Shown here one piece after another: positions 51,025 to 59,969 of a stretch of 64,000 nt of DNA; position 1 is the stretch's first letter; the number at the start of each line of letters is the position of its first letter. The DNA is from Desulfospira joergensenii DSM 10085. GTDB lineage: Bacteria > Desulfobacterota > Desulfobacteria > Desulfobacterales > Desulfobacteraceae. The position numbers were made by a program, and so were the translations under genes. Location of the stretch: NCBI RefSeq assembly GCF_000420085.1, contig NZ_ATUG01000003.1, positions 372,001-436,000 of the forward strand, read 5' to 3'. Under the pieces are notes generated by a model, which worked only from the letters and a program-made list of their open reading frames with translations, had not been told where the DNA came from and searched no databases.

Positions 51025-53639
51025 ACCATTTCAAAAACCGATTCAAGTGCCTGGTCTAAATTTTCAGGCTTTGTGCCGCCTGCCTGGGCCATGTCCGGCC
51101 GCCCGCCGCCCCCGCCGCCCACGATTCCGGCGGCTTTTTTGACAATATTCCCGGCCTTGTAGGTCGAGGTCAGATCTTCGGTGACCATGGCAATGAGCAA
51201 TGCCTTTCCACCGGACTCTGCCCCCAGCAGCAGGACACCCGATCCCAGACGGGTCTTGAACTTGTCTGCCAGATCCCGGAGCTGGGAGGGATTTTCGATT
51301 TCCACCCGCTTGGCCAGAACTTTAATCCCGTTGATTTCCCGGGTATTTTCCTGGATATCCTCCACAGACTTGGAAGCCAGCCTGGCCTTGATGGAGGCCA
51401 ATTGTTTTTCCAGATCCTTTTTTTCAAAGATCAGGGTTTCCACCTTGTCCACGATTTCGTCCCGGGCCCCTTTGAGCAGTCCGGCCGTGGATTCGATGAG
51501 TTTCTGATCGGCATGGACCGTGTCCAGGGCAGCCTGTCCGGTGACCGCTTCAATCCGGCGGACACCCGAGGCTATCCCCCCCTCGGACAGGATCCGGAAC
51601 AGCCCGATATCTCCGGAAGCCCGGGTATGGGTCCCGCCGCAGAGTTCCCGGCTGTAATCGCCCTGGGAGACCACCCGGACCACGTCCCCGTATTTTTCTT
51701 CAAACAGGGCGGTGGCTCCGGCCTTGACCGCCGCGTCCATGCCCATCTCTTCCGTCCGGATCCCATGGTTTTCCCGGATTCGCAAATTTACCAGGGTTTC
51801 AATGGCTGCCAGTTCTTCGGATGTCACGGCACTGAAATGGGTAAAGTCGAATCTGAACCGGTCCGGCGTCACCAGGGACCCGGCCTGTTTCACATGGTCC
51901 CCGAGAACCTTTCTTAGGGCGGAATGGAGAATATGGGTGGCTGAATGGTTGATGGCCGTTGCCTGTCTGCGGGATTGATCCACCTTGAGACTGAATCTGT
52001 CTCCTTTTCTGCATTGCCCTGAAACCACCCTGCCCTTGTGAATCACCAGGCCGGAGGGGTCTGAAATTGTATCAAATATTTCAATGGTGCAGCCTGAATT
52101 CTCAAACTTGCCCCGGTCTCCGACCTGGCCCCCGGATTCTGCGTAGAACACCGTCTCAGGGGTAACCACTTCCACCTCATCCCCCTTTGCTGCCAGATCT
52201 GCCTCTTTATCCCCCTTGACCACAATGAGCAGTTCGGATTCGGTTTCCAGGCTCTCATATCCCTTGAATACGGTTTTTACGCCTGCCGAGGTCAGGGGTT
52301 TATAGGCATCCCCCACACCGGCAAATTTTTTCTTGGATTTGGATCTGGCCTTTTGCCGGGCCATGGCAGCATCAAACCCGTCAAGATCGAGATCAATGTC
52401 CATTTCCTTGACATGGTCCACGATGATATCCACGGGAAAGCCGAAGGTGTCGTAGAGCTTGAAGATCACATCCCCGGGAAGGATCTTTTCCTTTCCGGCC
52501 CGAAGATCTTCAAGGGTGCCTTCCAGCAGCTTCATGCCAGTGCCCAGGGTTTCCAGGAACTTCTCCTCTTCATTCTTCACCACGTTGAGGATAAAGGCGG
52601 CGGAATCTTTAAGTTCGGGATAGGCCTCATCCATAATGGAGAAAACGACCTGAACCGTTTCATGGAGAAAGGGCCGGGTCAGGCCGATACTGCGTCCGTA
52701 CCGGATGGCCCGGCGCATGATCCGGCGGAGCACATACCCCCTTCCCTCGTTGGAGGGCAGGACCCCGTCACAGATAAGAAAGGCGCTGGCCCGGGAATGA
52801 TCGGCAATGACCTTCATGGCCACTTCCACTTCCTTGGATTCGTTGCGCTCTTTTCCGGCCAGTTCCCCGACCTTTTCCATGATGGGGATGAAGAGATCCG
52901 TATCAAAATTGGTGGGCACATCCTGGAGAACCGAGATGATTCTCTCCAGCCCCAGACCCGTATCGATACTGGGTTTGGGAAGGGGGGTCATCTTGCCCTG
53001 CTCGTCCCGTTCAAACTGCATGAAGACCAGGTTCCACAGCTCCAGCCACCGGTCGCAGTCGCATCCTACGGCGCAGTCCTTGTTGTCGCATCCGAATTCT
53101 TTGCCCCGGTCAATGTGGATTTCGCTGCAGGGACCGCAGGGGCCGGTATCCCCCATGGCCCAGAAGTTGTCCTCCTCTCCCAGGCGGACAATTCGCTCTT
53201 CGGGAACGCCCACCTGATCCCTCCAGATCGCATAGGCCTCGTCATCCTCATGAAAGACAGATACGTAGAGTTTCTCAGGATCAAACCCATACCCGTTGGT
53301 TAAAAGGTCCCATCCGTATTCAATGGCCTTGTCCTTGAAGTAGTGACCAAATGAAAAATTCCCCAGCATTTCAAAAAAAGTATGGTGGCGTGCCGTGTAT
53401 CCGACATTTTCAAGATCATTGTGCTTTCCCCCGGCCCGGACGCATTTCTGGGCAGTCACGGCCATGGAATAGTCCCGTTTCTCGTCGCCGGTGAACACCC
53501 GTTTGAACTGGACCATTCCGGCATTGACGAACAAAAGCGTAGGGTCGTCCTGGGGAACCAGGGAAGAGGATCTGACATGCTGGTGATCCTGTTTCTTAAA
53601 ATACTCCAGAAAAATTTTCCTGGCTTCGTTTCCTGTCAT
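51021..53639 (-). CDS. alaS: Alanyl-tRNA synthetase
   Basis: Attaches alanine to tRNA-Ala. At 872 residues it has normal length. The aminoacylation core begins ARKIFLEYFKKQDHQHVRSSSL. The editing domain shows HSATHILH and the CGGTH motif (SRELCGGTHTRASGDIGLF), with the metal-binding His and Cys. The C-terminal DHHA1 domain ends in a glycine-rich GGGGGGRPDMAQAGG. It follows recA by 28 bases and no recX lies between them. Its stop overlaps the yejB start, so the ABC permeases are translated after it. Confidence 0.97.
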   Translation of the reverse strand: MTGNEARKIFLEYFKKQDHQHVRSSSLVPQDDPTLLFVNAGMVQFKRVFTGDEKRDYSMAVTAQKCVRAGGKHNDLENVGYTARHHTFFEMLGNFSFGHYFKDKAIEYGWDLLTNGYGFDPEKLYVSVFHEDDEAYAIWRDQVGVPEERIVRLGEEDNFWAMGDTGPCGPCSEIHIDRGKEFGCDNKDCAVGCDCDRWLELWNLVFMQFERDEQGKMTPLPKPSIDTGLGLERIISVLQDVPTNFDTDLFIPIMEKVGELAGKERNESKEVEVAMKVIADHSRASAFLICDGVLPSNEGRGYVLRRIMRRAIRYGRSIGLTRPFLHETVQVVFSIMDEAYPELKDSAAFILNVVKNEEEKFLETLGTGMKLLEGTLEDLRAGKEKILPGDVIFKLYDTFGFPVDIIVDHVKEMDIDLDLDGFDAAMARQKARSKSKKKFAGVGDAYKPLTSAGVKTVFKGYESLETESELLIVVKGDKEADLAAKGDEVEVVTPETVFYAESGGQVGDRGKFENSGCTIEIFDTISDPSGLVIHKGRVVSGQCRKGDRFSLKVDQSRRQATAINHSATHILHSALRKVLGDHVKQAGSLVTPDRFRFDFTHFSAVTSEELAAIETLVNLRIRENHGIRTEEMGMDAAVKAGATALFEEKYGDVVRVVSQGDYSRELCGGTHTRASGDIGLFRILSEGGIASGVRRIEAVTGQAALDTVHADQKLIESTAGLLKGARDEIVDKVETLIFEKKDLEKQLASIKARLASKSVEDIQENTREINGIKVLAKRVEIENPSQLRDLADKFKTRLGSGVLLLGAESGGKALLIAMVTEDLTSTYKAGNIVKKAAGIVGGGGGGRPDMAQAGGTKPENLDQALESVFEMV

Positions 53640-53667
53640 ATTGCGCTCTCCTCACTCACAAAGGGAA

Positions 53668-54684
53668 TTATTCAGCTGTCTTCGGGGGATTTTCTTTGGA
53701 ACCTGGAATGCCCAGTTCCTGCCTGACCCTGGTTTCAATTTTTTCAAAGATATCGGGATTGTCCGTTAAAAATACCTTGACGTTTTCCCTGCCCTGGCCG
53801 ATTCTTTCCCCTTCGTAGGAATACCAGGATCCGCTCTTGTCTACGATGTTGAGTTCCACACCCATGTCCAGAAGATCACCGGTCCGGGAGATTCCCTCCC
53901 CGTACATGAGATCAAACTCCACACTTTTAAAGGGGGGGGCCAGCTTGTTCTTCACCACCTTGACCTTGGTTCTATTCCCCATGATATCCTGGCCCTCTTT
54001 AATGGCGGCGGCTTTCCGGATCTCCAGACGCATGGAAGCGTAAAACTTCAGGGCGTTGCCCCCGGTGGTGGTCTCGGGATTCCCGTAAACCACTCCGATC
54101 TTCATTCGGATCTGGTTGATAAAGATGATGGTGGTATGGGTCTTTCCTATGGTTCCGGCCAGTTTTCTCAGGGCCTGGGACATGAGCCTGGCCTGGAGAC
54201 CCATGTGGGAATCGCCCATTTCCCCTTCGATCTCGGACCGGGGCACCAGGGCGGCCACGGAGTCCACAACCATGATGTCAATGCCCCCGCTTCTGACCAG
54301 CATGTCTGCGATTTCAAGGGCCTGCTCTCCGGTATCGGGCTGGGAGACCAGAAGTTCGTCGCAGTCCACGCCGAGTCGTTTGGCATAGGACACATCCAGG
54401 GCGTGTTCCGCATCGATGAATGCGGCAATGCCTCCGTCCTTCTGGGCCTGGGCCACGGCATGGAGGGCCAGGGTGGTCTTTCCTGAAGACTCGGGACCGT
54501 AAATTTCAATCACCCGTCCCCGGGGATATCCGCCCACACCCAGGGCCTTGTCCAGGGCAAGGGAACCGGAACGGATCACGGGAACCGCTTCAATTTCCCG
54601 GCCCCCCAGTTTCATGACCGAGCCTTTGCCGAACTGTCTCTCAATCTGGCTCATTGCGGTTTGAACCGCTTTTTGTTTTTCCAT
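53668..54684 (-). CDS. recA: Recombinase RecA
   Basis: The ATP-dependent strand-exchange and SOS-inducing protein. About 338 residues from the ATG at 54684. Motifs: the SQIERQFGKGSVMKLGG opening, Walker A GPESSGKTT near residue 62, Walker B at VVDSV, and the DNA-binding loops with the LAGTIGKTHT region. The C-terminal tail is short and moderately acidic. Alternative starts are the GTG at 54696 and the TTG at 54702; GGAG upstream could serve either. It sits between pgpA and alaS in a leftward run of seven genes. No LexA box was found by eye in the short upstream gap. Confidence 0.96.
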   Translation of the reverse strand: MEKQKAVQTAMSQIERQFGKGSVMKLGGREIEAVPVIRSGSLALDKALGVGGYPRGRVIEIYGPESSGKTTLALHAVAQAQKDGGIAAFIDAEHALDVSYAKRLGVDCDELLVSQPDTGEQALEIADMLVRSGGIDIMVVDSVAALVPRSEIEGEMGDSHMGLQARLMSQALRKLAGTIGKTHTTIIFINQIRMKIGVVYGNPETTTGGNALKFYASMRLEIRKAAAIKEGQDIMGNRTKVKVVKNKLAPPFKSVEFDLMYGEGISRTGDLLDMGVELNIVDKSGSWYSYEGERIGQGRENVKVFLTDNPDIFEKIETRVRQELGIPGSKENPPKTAE

Positions 54685-54720
54685 ATTTTTTTCCACTCCC
54701 AATTCTCCTAAACCAATGGG

Positions 54721-55200
54721 TTATAACAACCCGGTTAAATTCAATATTTTCAATACAACTGCGGCCATCACACCTGCCATGATATCATCCAGAACCACAC
54801 CGGCTCCGCCTGAATATTTTTTTTCAAAGTACCGGACCGGCCAGGGTTTGAGTATGTCAAAGCACCGGAAAGCCAAAAACCCTGCCCCGATTGAAACCGG
54901 TCCGGGAACCACCAGGGACAGGGTTACGCAATACCCGGCCATTTCATCTATGACAATGGCGCCCGGATCCTTTTGGCCCATGAGGATCTCTGCCCGGTTG
55001 GCAATGGAGATCGCAGCCAGGACAAGGCAGATCAGGAAAAACCCGGTATGCAACGGGTTCAGCAGAGCCATGATCCAGACCAGGGGCAGTGCTGCCAGGG
55101 TACCGAAGGTGCCCGGCGCTACCGGAGCCCGGCCCAGGCCGAACCCGGTGGCGGTAAATAGTATCAGCTTATCCAAAAGATCCTTGTTCATCCTGTCCAT
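54721..55200 (-). CDS. pgpA: Phosphatidylglycerophosphatase A
   Basis: A 159-residue membrane enzyme that removes the phosphate from phosphatidylglycerophosphate. The family patterns GLGRAPVAPGTFGTLAALP, VIDEMAG and FRCFDILKPWPVRYFE are all present, with the DDI motif (VLDDIMAG) near the end. About four hydrophobic segments fit PgpA. The ATG at 55200 starts seven bases after the larC stop; a start at 55191 is also possible. A longer frame to 55269 would overlap larC heavily. It is 36 bases upstream of recA's putative start and in the same direction. Confidence 0.9.
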   Translation of the reverse strand: MDRMNKDLLDKLILFTATGFGLGRAPVAPGTFGTLAALPLVWIMALLNPLHTGFFLICLVLAAISIANRAEILMGQKDPGAIVIDEMAGYCVTLSLVVPGPVSIGAGFLAFRCFDILKPWPVRYFEKKYSGGAGVVLDDIMAGVMAAVVLKILNLTGLL

Positions 55201-55207
55201 TTGATAT

Positions 55208-56428
55208 CTATCTTTTAGGCCCTTCAGTGTCAAGAAAATTAGCCTCTGCCATGACCCTGGCATAGACATCTTTCAAGGGAAGATTCTTTTCCATGGCAAT
55301 GGCCTTTAAGACCTCGTACTCCGGAACCAGGGTATGGGAATGATCCGGGGCATAGACTTTTTTTACCTGGATCCGGCCGAAACTTGTTTTTGCATATACA
55401 AGCTCTCTTTTTAATACCTTGCGCTGGCAGGGGAAATACCGGAGGCCGATGGAACTGGTCTGGGCAAGGACAAGGTCACTTAAACGGTGGAGATCTTCTG
55501 GTTTGGTTAGAACCTCTATCCGGGTTCCGGGTCTGTTTTTTTTCATCTGTACCGGGGTGTAGGATACGTCCAGGGCCCCCTGTTCCAGAAGAAGCTCCAT
55601 TACAAATCCCAGGATTTCAGGACTGGTGTCATCCAAATGGGTATGAATCACAAATACCGGGTCCTCCGGTTCAGGCAGATCCCTATATCTTTCGTTATCT
55701 TCCCGGCTTTTTTCTACAGGCTTTCCCATAACCATGCGCAGAAGATTGGGCAGGCCGGAACCGGTATCCCTTTTTCCGGCACCATACCCCACCCCCTGGA
55801 TCTCCATCTCCGGTATGGGGCCGAACTCCTGGGCCAGGGTAACGGCAATGGCGGCACCGGTGGGGGTGACGATCTCGGTTTTCGCATCCGAACCCGTAAC
55901 AGGGACTCCTTTGAGTATGGCTGCCACGGCCGGCACGGGAACCGGAATCCGTCCGTGGGCGCACTTGATAAAGCCTGAGCCTAGGGGGATTTTGGATGCC
56001 ACAACCCGGGTGATCCCGAGCTTTTCCACACATAAGAAACTGCCGATAATGTCCACCATGGAATCAATGCCGCCGATTTCATGGAAGTGGATATGGTCCA
56101 TATCATGCCCGTGGATGGCTGATTCTGCCCGGGCGATTCTTTCAAAAGCTTCCAGGCTCTTCTCTTTAACAAACTCTGAAAGATCAGACTCAATGATAAT
56201 TTTTTTAATATCCGTGTACTGACGGGAGGTCTGATCATCCCTGACCTCAACAAAGAGATCCACGGCCTTGAGGTGATGTCTGTAAACCGTCTCGGTCTTC
56301 AGTCCGAATCCTGCAAAAAGGGATGTAAGGTGCTCCTCGATCCAGGCTGCCTCCACCCCGAGATCCACAAAAGCACCAAGGGTCATGTCCCCGCTGATAC
56401 CGGAAAAAATATCCAGGTAGAGGATCAT
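55208..56428 (-). CDS. larC: Nickel-pincer cofactor biosynthesis protein LarC
   Basis: Inserts nickel into the pincer cofactor of lactate racemase-type (LarA-like) enzymes, at the expense of CTP in the known protein. The 406 residues show the opening YLDIFSGISGDMTLGAFVDLG, the HDMDHIHFHEIGGIDSMVDI metal-binding region near 110, GTGAAxA-like PTGAAIAVTLA and a conserved end. In Lactobacillus, LarC is made by a programmed frameshift; here it is one unbroken frame. LarB, LarE and LarA are not in this window. It overlaps the peptidase gene upstream by four bases and pgpA follows seven bases downstream. Confidence 0.92.
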   Translation of the reverse strand: MILYLDIFSGISGDMTLGAFVDLGVEAAWIEEHLTSLFAGFGLKTETVYRHHLKAVDLFVEVRDDQTSRQYTDIKKIIIESDLSEFVKEKSLEAFERIARAESAIHGHDMDHIHFHEIGGIDSMVDIIGSFLCVEKLGITRVVASKIPLGSGFIKCAHGRIPVPVPAVAAILKGVPVTGSDAKTEIVTPTGAAIAVTLAQEFGPIPEMEIQGVGYGAGKRDTGSGLPNLLRMVMGKPVEKSREDNERYRDLPEPEDPVFVIHTHLDDTSPEILGFVMELLLEQGALDVSYTPVQMKKNRPGTRIEVLTKPEDLHRLSDLVLAQTSSIGLRYFPCQRKVLKRELVYAKTSFGRIQVKKVYAPDHSHTLVPEYEVLKAIAMEKNLPLKDVYARVMAEANFLDTEGPKR

Positions 56429-57567
56429 CCGAGACTCACCCCTGATGCATGGAGCTTTATGATTTCAAGGATCAGGTTGGCTGAATTCACCATATCCTCC
56501 AGACGGATGGATTCCTGAAGGGTATGAACGTCGGTCATGCCAGTCCCCAGAACCCCGGCCACGATGCCTTTGCCGAAAAAGATATTGGCGTCTGCCCCGC
56601 CCCCGGTGGTCTTGGATTCAAGATCCCGGCCCAGGTTGGCCGATGCTTTTCTGGCCAGTTTGACGGCTATATGATCCTCGGGAATATCCGTATTGGGGAA
56701 ATCATTTTCCACCCGGACCTCCACCCTGGGAAACTCATCATCTCCCCGAAGCTCTCTGGCTGCGTCCTCGAATCCGTTTACGATGTCCCGGGTCACTCTC
56801 TCCAGCATGGATGGGCTATGGGACCTGGCTTCCCCGTGGATTTCCACCTGTTCCGGAACAATATTGGTGGCCATGCCCCCGCAGATGGTTCCCAGGTTGC
56901 AGGTGGTCTCAGGGTCGATTCGTCCCAGGGTCATTCCGGCGATGGCCCGTGAAGCGGCAAAGATGGCACTCACCCCTTTTTCCGGAGAAGCGCCGGCATG
57001 GGCGGCCCGGCCGTACACTGTGGCTGAAATCTTATTGGCGGCAGGGGCCTTGGTCACGATCCCCTCGGTATCGGTTGAATCAAGGATATAGCCGAATTTT
57101 GAATCCATGAGAGAGTGGTCAAAGTGCTTGGCCCCCATGAGGCCGATTTCTTCGCACACGGTAAAGATGATCTCCAGGGGGGGACTGGGAAGATCATTTT
57201 CTTTGATCACCTCCAGCACCTCCAGGATGATGGCCAGGGCGGACTTGTCGTCCGCTCCCAGGATGGTGGTTCCGTCGCTGCGGAATACCCCTTCCTCAAA
57301 CACCACCTTTACCCCGTTCCCCGGTTCAACCGTATCCATATGGCCGGACAGAAACATGGGAGGAACTTTTCGGTTGCCCTTGAATTTGGCCACCAGATTG
57401 GAGCAGTCCCCCCCTACTTTCTCCCCGGCATCATCAAAACAGATTGATGCGCCCAGAGATTTTAAAATCTGCTCGAGTTCCCGGGCGATCCCGGCCTCAT
57501 GTCTGGAAATGGAATCGATCTGGGCCAGTTTGGTAAAGGTCTGGCCGAGTCTTTTTGAATTGATCAT
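56425..57567 (-). CDS. M20-family peptidase, PepT-like
   Basis: A 380-residue metallopeptidase of the M20 family. Two zinc sites are seen: SGHMDTVEPG (His and Asp), GADDKSA with the second Asp, TVCEEIGLMGAKH (catalytic Glu and metal ligand), and STDTEG and a late DVHTLQE. The dimerisation domain is in the middle. The pattern fits PepT/PepT2-like tripeptidases. It is the first gene of the leftward run peptidase-larC-pgpA-recA-alaS-yejB-yejE, with overlaps or short gaps throughout. Its upstream region carries an intrinsic terminator, so the run may be controlled by attenuation. Combination with the peptide permeases at the other end is suggestive. Confidence 0.88.
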   Translation of the reverse strand: MINSKRLGQTFTKLAQIDSISRHEAGIARELEQILKSLGASICFDDAGEKVGGDCSNLVAKFKGNRKVPPMFLSGHMDTVEPGNGVKVVFEEGVFRSDGTTILGADDKSALAIILEVLEVIKENDLPSPPLEIIFTVCEEIGLMGAKHFDHSLMDSKFGYILDSTDTEGIVTKAPAANKISATVYGRAAHAGASPEKGVSAIFAASRAIAGMTLGRIDPETTCNLGTICGGMATNIVPEQVEIHGEARSHSPSMLERVTRDIVNGFEDAARELRGDDEFPRVEVRVENDFPNTDIPEDHIAVKLARKASANLGRDLESKTTGGGADANIFFGKGIVAGVLGTGMTDVHTLQESIRLEDMVNSANLILEIIKLHASGVSLG

Positions 57568-57776
57568 TTTTGTATCCTTAAGTCATTATTTTTAAAGCCC
57601 ATCTTTTCCAGCAGAAGATCCTGGGCAGTCGGTTTCTGTTCTGATCCCGGTCCGGCATTGTCTCTGCCTTTTTGCGGAACCCTGGAATAAATGAATTTTT
57701 ATACTAGAATTTTTCGGTTTTGAATAGTCTTTCACGACGGGATTAAAGGATTTCCTCAACTTTCGCTGTCCACCTC

Positions 57777-57809
57777 AAAAAATTAAACCCGGGAACCCAG
57801 GTTCCGGGT
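57777..57809 (-). terminator. Terminator hairpin in the leader of the peptidase-recA-alaS run
   Basis: On the minus strand a nine-pair stem, ACCC-GGAAC against GTTCC-C-GGGT with one bulged base, is followed by TTTAATTTTTT. It lies 210 bases before the peptidase start in the direction of transcription. It could end a small RNA or act as an attenuator for the seven-gene run. I recognise no known riboswitch in front of it. Confidence 0.6.
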
Positions 57810-57967
57810 CCCGGACAGGACAAAGCACAGAAAAGGCTCATGGCGCCTGGGGATTGTCTCCACAGATCACGGACAAAAACTTTTGACCGGCATCTGAAAA
57901 AAGTCGTGTCCAATCTTATCAAGGGCCGTTTATTTCAAAAATCAATTTATCGTAATAGAGTTAAAAC

Positions 57968-57983
57968 CATTGGCTATCCAATG
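57968..57983. repeat. Perfect inverted repeat CATTGG-CTAT-CCAATG
   Basis: A six-base inverted repeat with a four-base spacer, in the AT-rich region before the AcuI-like gene. It is a candidate operator for the reductase gene. Confidence 0.35.
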
Positions 57984-58114
57984 CAATTCTGTTAAATTAA
58001 TAGAGGGTTGGCAGTCCGGGCGGTCGAACAACGGCAGGAAAAGGCCGTCGGCCACGATCCGTTTTACAGAGTCTGAAAAAAATCGTGAACCTTTTCACTC
58101 AAAGGGACGGCAGA

Positions 58115-59107
58115 ATGGAAAATCTTTCTTACAAGGCCTATATCGTAGAGGAAACTGGAAAAAAAGAATTTAAAGGCCAGGTCAGACAAACCCCCCTGGA
58201 AAATCTTCCCCAGGGCGATCTTTTAATCCGGGTCCATTATTCATCCCTGAACTATAAGGATGCCCTTTCTGCAACCGGGAACCCCGGAGTGACCCGCAAA
58301 TTTCCCCATACACCCGGGATAGATGCGGCCGGAGTTGTCGAAGAGAGCCGGGACCCCAGGTTTCCAAAGGGAGAAGCCGTCATCGTCACCAGTTACGATC
58401 TGGGAATGAATACCTGGGGCGGATTCGGCCAGTACATCCGCGTCCCGGCAGACTGGGCTGTTAAACTGCCCCAGGGCCTGACCATGAAGGAGAGCATGAT
58501 TTTCGGAACCGCCGGATTCACGGCCGGTATGTCGGTTCATAAACTGATCCGGACCGTAGGGCCCGACCAGGGGGATATCCTGGTCACCGGCGCCACGGGC
58601 GGGGTGGGAAGCCTCAGTGTGGGGATTCTCTCCCATCTGGGATACAAGGTCACGGCTCTGTCGGGAAAGACCGACACCACTCTTTTGGATTCCCTGGGCG
58701 CCCGGGCGGTCATCTCCAGGGAGTCCTTGCTTGAAAACAGCAAGCCGCCTATCTTAAAGGCCTCCTGGGCCGGTGCCATTGATACGGTTGGAGGAGAAAT
58801 CCTGGCAACGGCCATCAAGGCCACGGGTCAGGACGGTGTGGTCACCTGCTGCGGCAACGTGGCATCCCCGGACCTGCCCATAAACGTGTTTCCTTTTATA
58901 CTGAGGGGGGTTTCTCTTCTGGGAATCGATTCCCAGCATTGTCCCATGAATTTGAGGCAAACGGTCTGGGAAAGGCTTGCCAGTGACTGGAAATTCCCCA
59001 TGCTCGAAAAGATCTACGACGAAATCGATTTAAATGACCTGGACAATAAAATAGGCCTTATCCTGAACGGGAAGCTAACCGGAAGGACCCTTGTCAACCT
59101 AAGATAA
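58115..59107 (+). CDS. acuI: YhdH/AcuI-like zinc-independent NADPH oxidoreductase
   Basis: A 330-residue medium-chain dehydrogenase of the YhdH/YhfP group. It shows the MDR opening (LIRVHYSSLNYKDALSATGNPGVTRKFPHTPGIDAAG), no zinc-binding cysteines, and the NADPH-binding GATGGVGSLSV motif near residue 155. The group includes the acryloyl-CoA reductase AcuI, used for propionate and DMSP metabolism. The ATG at 58115 was chosen because AAAGGGACGG precedes it; an in-frame GTG at 58085 is less likely. It is a single gene, and the next one starts 295 bases away. Confidence 0.9.
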   Translation: MENLSYKAYIVEETGKKEFKGQVRQTPLENLPQGDLLIRVHYSSLNYKDALSATGNPGVTRKFPHTPGIDAAGVVEESRDPRFPKGEAVIVTSYDLGMNTWGGFGQYIRVPADWAVKLPQGLTMKESMIFGTAGFTAGMSVHKLIRTVGPDQGDILVTGATGGVGSLSVGILSHLGYKVTALSGKTDTTLLDSLGARAVISRESLLENSKPPILKASWAGAIDTVGGEILATAIKATGQDGVVTCCGNVASPDLPINVFPFILRGVSLLGIDSQHCPMNLRQTVWERLASDWKFPMLEKIYDEIDLNDLDNKIGLILNGKLTGRTLVNLR

Positions 59108-59262
59108 TTGGATGCGAAAAAATTTTGACTTTATCAGGGTAGATGTGCTATTTTTTCCTCGGTTTCACAAGGGTCAGTAAACGAATCCAAAAAATACAGA
59201 ACAGACACGAGTCTTGCATTCATAAATTGAATATTTCATGCTCAATTATATGATTCCCGTGC

Positions 59263-59291
59263 TTGACTTGGGCCTGGAAAAAATATTAATA
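59263..59291 (+). promoter_or_regulatory. Candidate promoter of the gene at 59403
   Basis: TTGACT (59263-59268), 17 bases, TTAATA (59286-59291), about 110 bases before the gene start. The rest of 59108-59402 shows no other feature. Confidence 0.4.
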
Positions 59292-59402
59292 TGGATTAAT
59301 ACAATAAATCGAATTCAATCTATTAACCCCATTAATTCATTCGCGGGGCCGTGCCCACGCGAAAGAGATATATACGGCTAACCCCTGACAGGAGGCAGTA
59401 TT

Positions 59403-59948
59403 ATGAGTGATTTTTTAAGAAATCTGAGAAGCTCCCACAAAAAGGAATCCGCCCACCCCAGAAAATCCATGGACGGCAACTATTATCCCCAGAATGACCG
59501 GAGGATCGTCAAAGATCGTAGAGCCGGATTTACAGGAAACTCAGAGGGCCTGTCCGAAAAAATCAACGAAATCCTGCCTGAAATCATCGAACATATCGCC
59601 AATCTCACCGAACAGGTTGAAAAACAGACTGCCTCAAACGAGAAGCTTGCAGAGGCAAATATTCGTCAGGCCGATGCCGTGGCCGGTTTCTTTGAATCAC
59701 TCAATAATTTTCTTTCCAGTGATCTCACTGTTGGAGCTTCTTCTGCAGCCCCGCGGCCCATGGCGACCACCTCCTATGCCTCCGGAACCCACTATACCAA
59801 AGATGATGTGCTGGCGATGATCCGGAATATGCGAACCCAGGGGGCCACCTTTGCCATCATTGCCGATTATCTAAAGGAAAAGGGCATTCCCACTTTCTCC
59901 GGAAGGGGAGACTGGCATGCCCAGACCATACACCGGCTCTGTAAGTAG
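59403..59948 (+). CDS. Coiled-coil protein with recombinase-like C-terminal segment
   Basis: A 181-residue hypothetical protein. Its N-terminus is basic (FLRNLRSSHKKESAHPRK), followed by a probable coiled coil (about 55-105, HIANLTEQVEKQTASNEKL) and a low-complexity Ser/Ala/Pro stretch. The last 45 residues (VLAMIRNMRTQGATFAIIAD, then YLKEKGIPTFSGRGDWHAQ) match the small helix-turn-helix segment that follows the catalytic domain in large serine recombinases. The catalytic domain is missing, so it may be a DNA-binding protein, not a recombinase. CAGGAGGC precedes the ATG. Its partner and role are unknown. Confidence 0.65.
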   Translation: MSDFLRNLRSSHKKESAHPRKSMDGNYYPQNDRRIVKDRRAGFTGNSEGLSEKINEILPEIIEHIANLTEQVEKQTASNEKLAEANIRQADAVAGFFESLNNFLSSDLTVGASSAAPRPMATTSYASGTHYTKDDVLAMIRNMRTQGATFAIIADYLKEKGIPTFSGRGDWHAQTIHRLCK

Positions 59949-59969
59949 GTTTTTGGGCCGGGGATGTTT

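Larger units (their letters stand above)
57568..58114. other. Long intergenic region with a leader-like terminator
   Basis: About 550 bases between the leftward peptidase run and the rightward reductase gene. No convincing gene is seen. It holds a leftward intrinsic terminator (57777-57809) and an inverted repeat (57968-57983). Part of it may be a regulatory leader of the peptidase-recA run or a small RNA. Confidence 0.55.

Noticed and set aside
58000..58080. Possible riboswitch or tRNA in the GC-rich stretch before the AcuI-like gene
   Set aside because: I could not match it to a known aptamer or tRNA cloverleaf.
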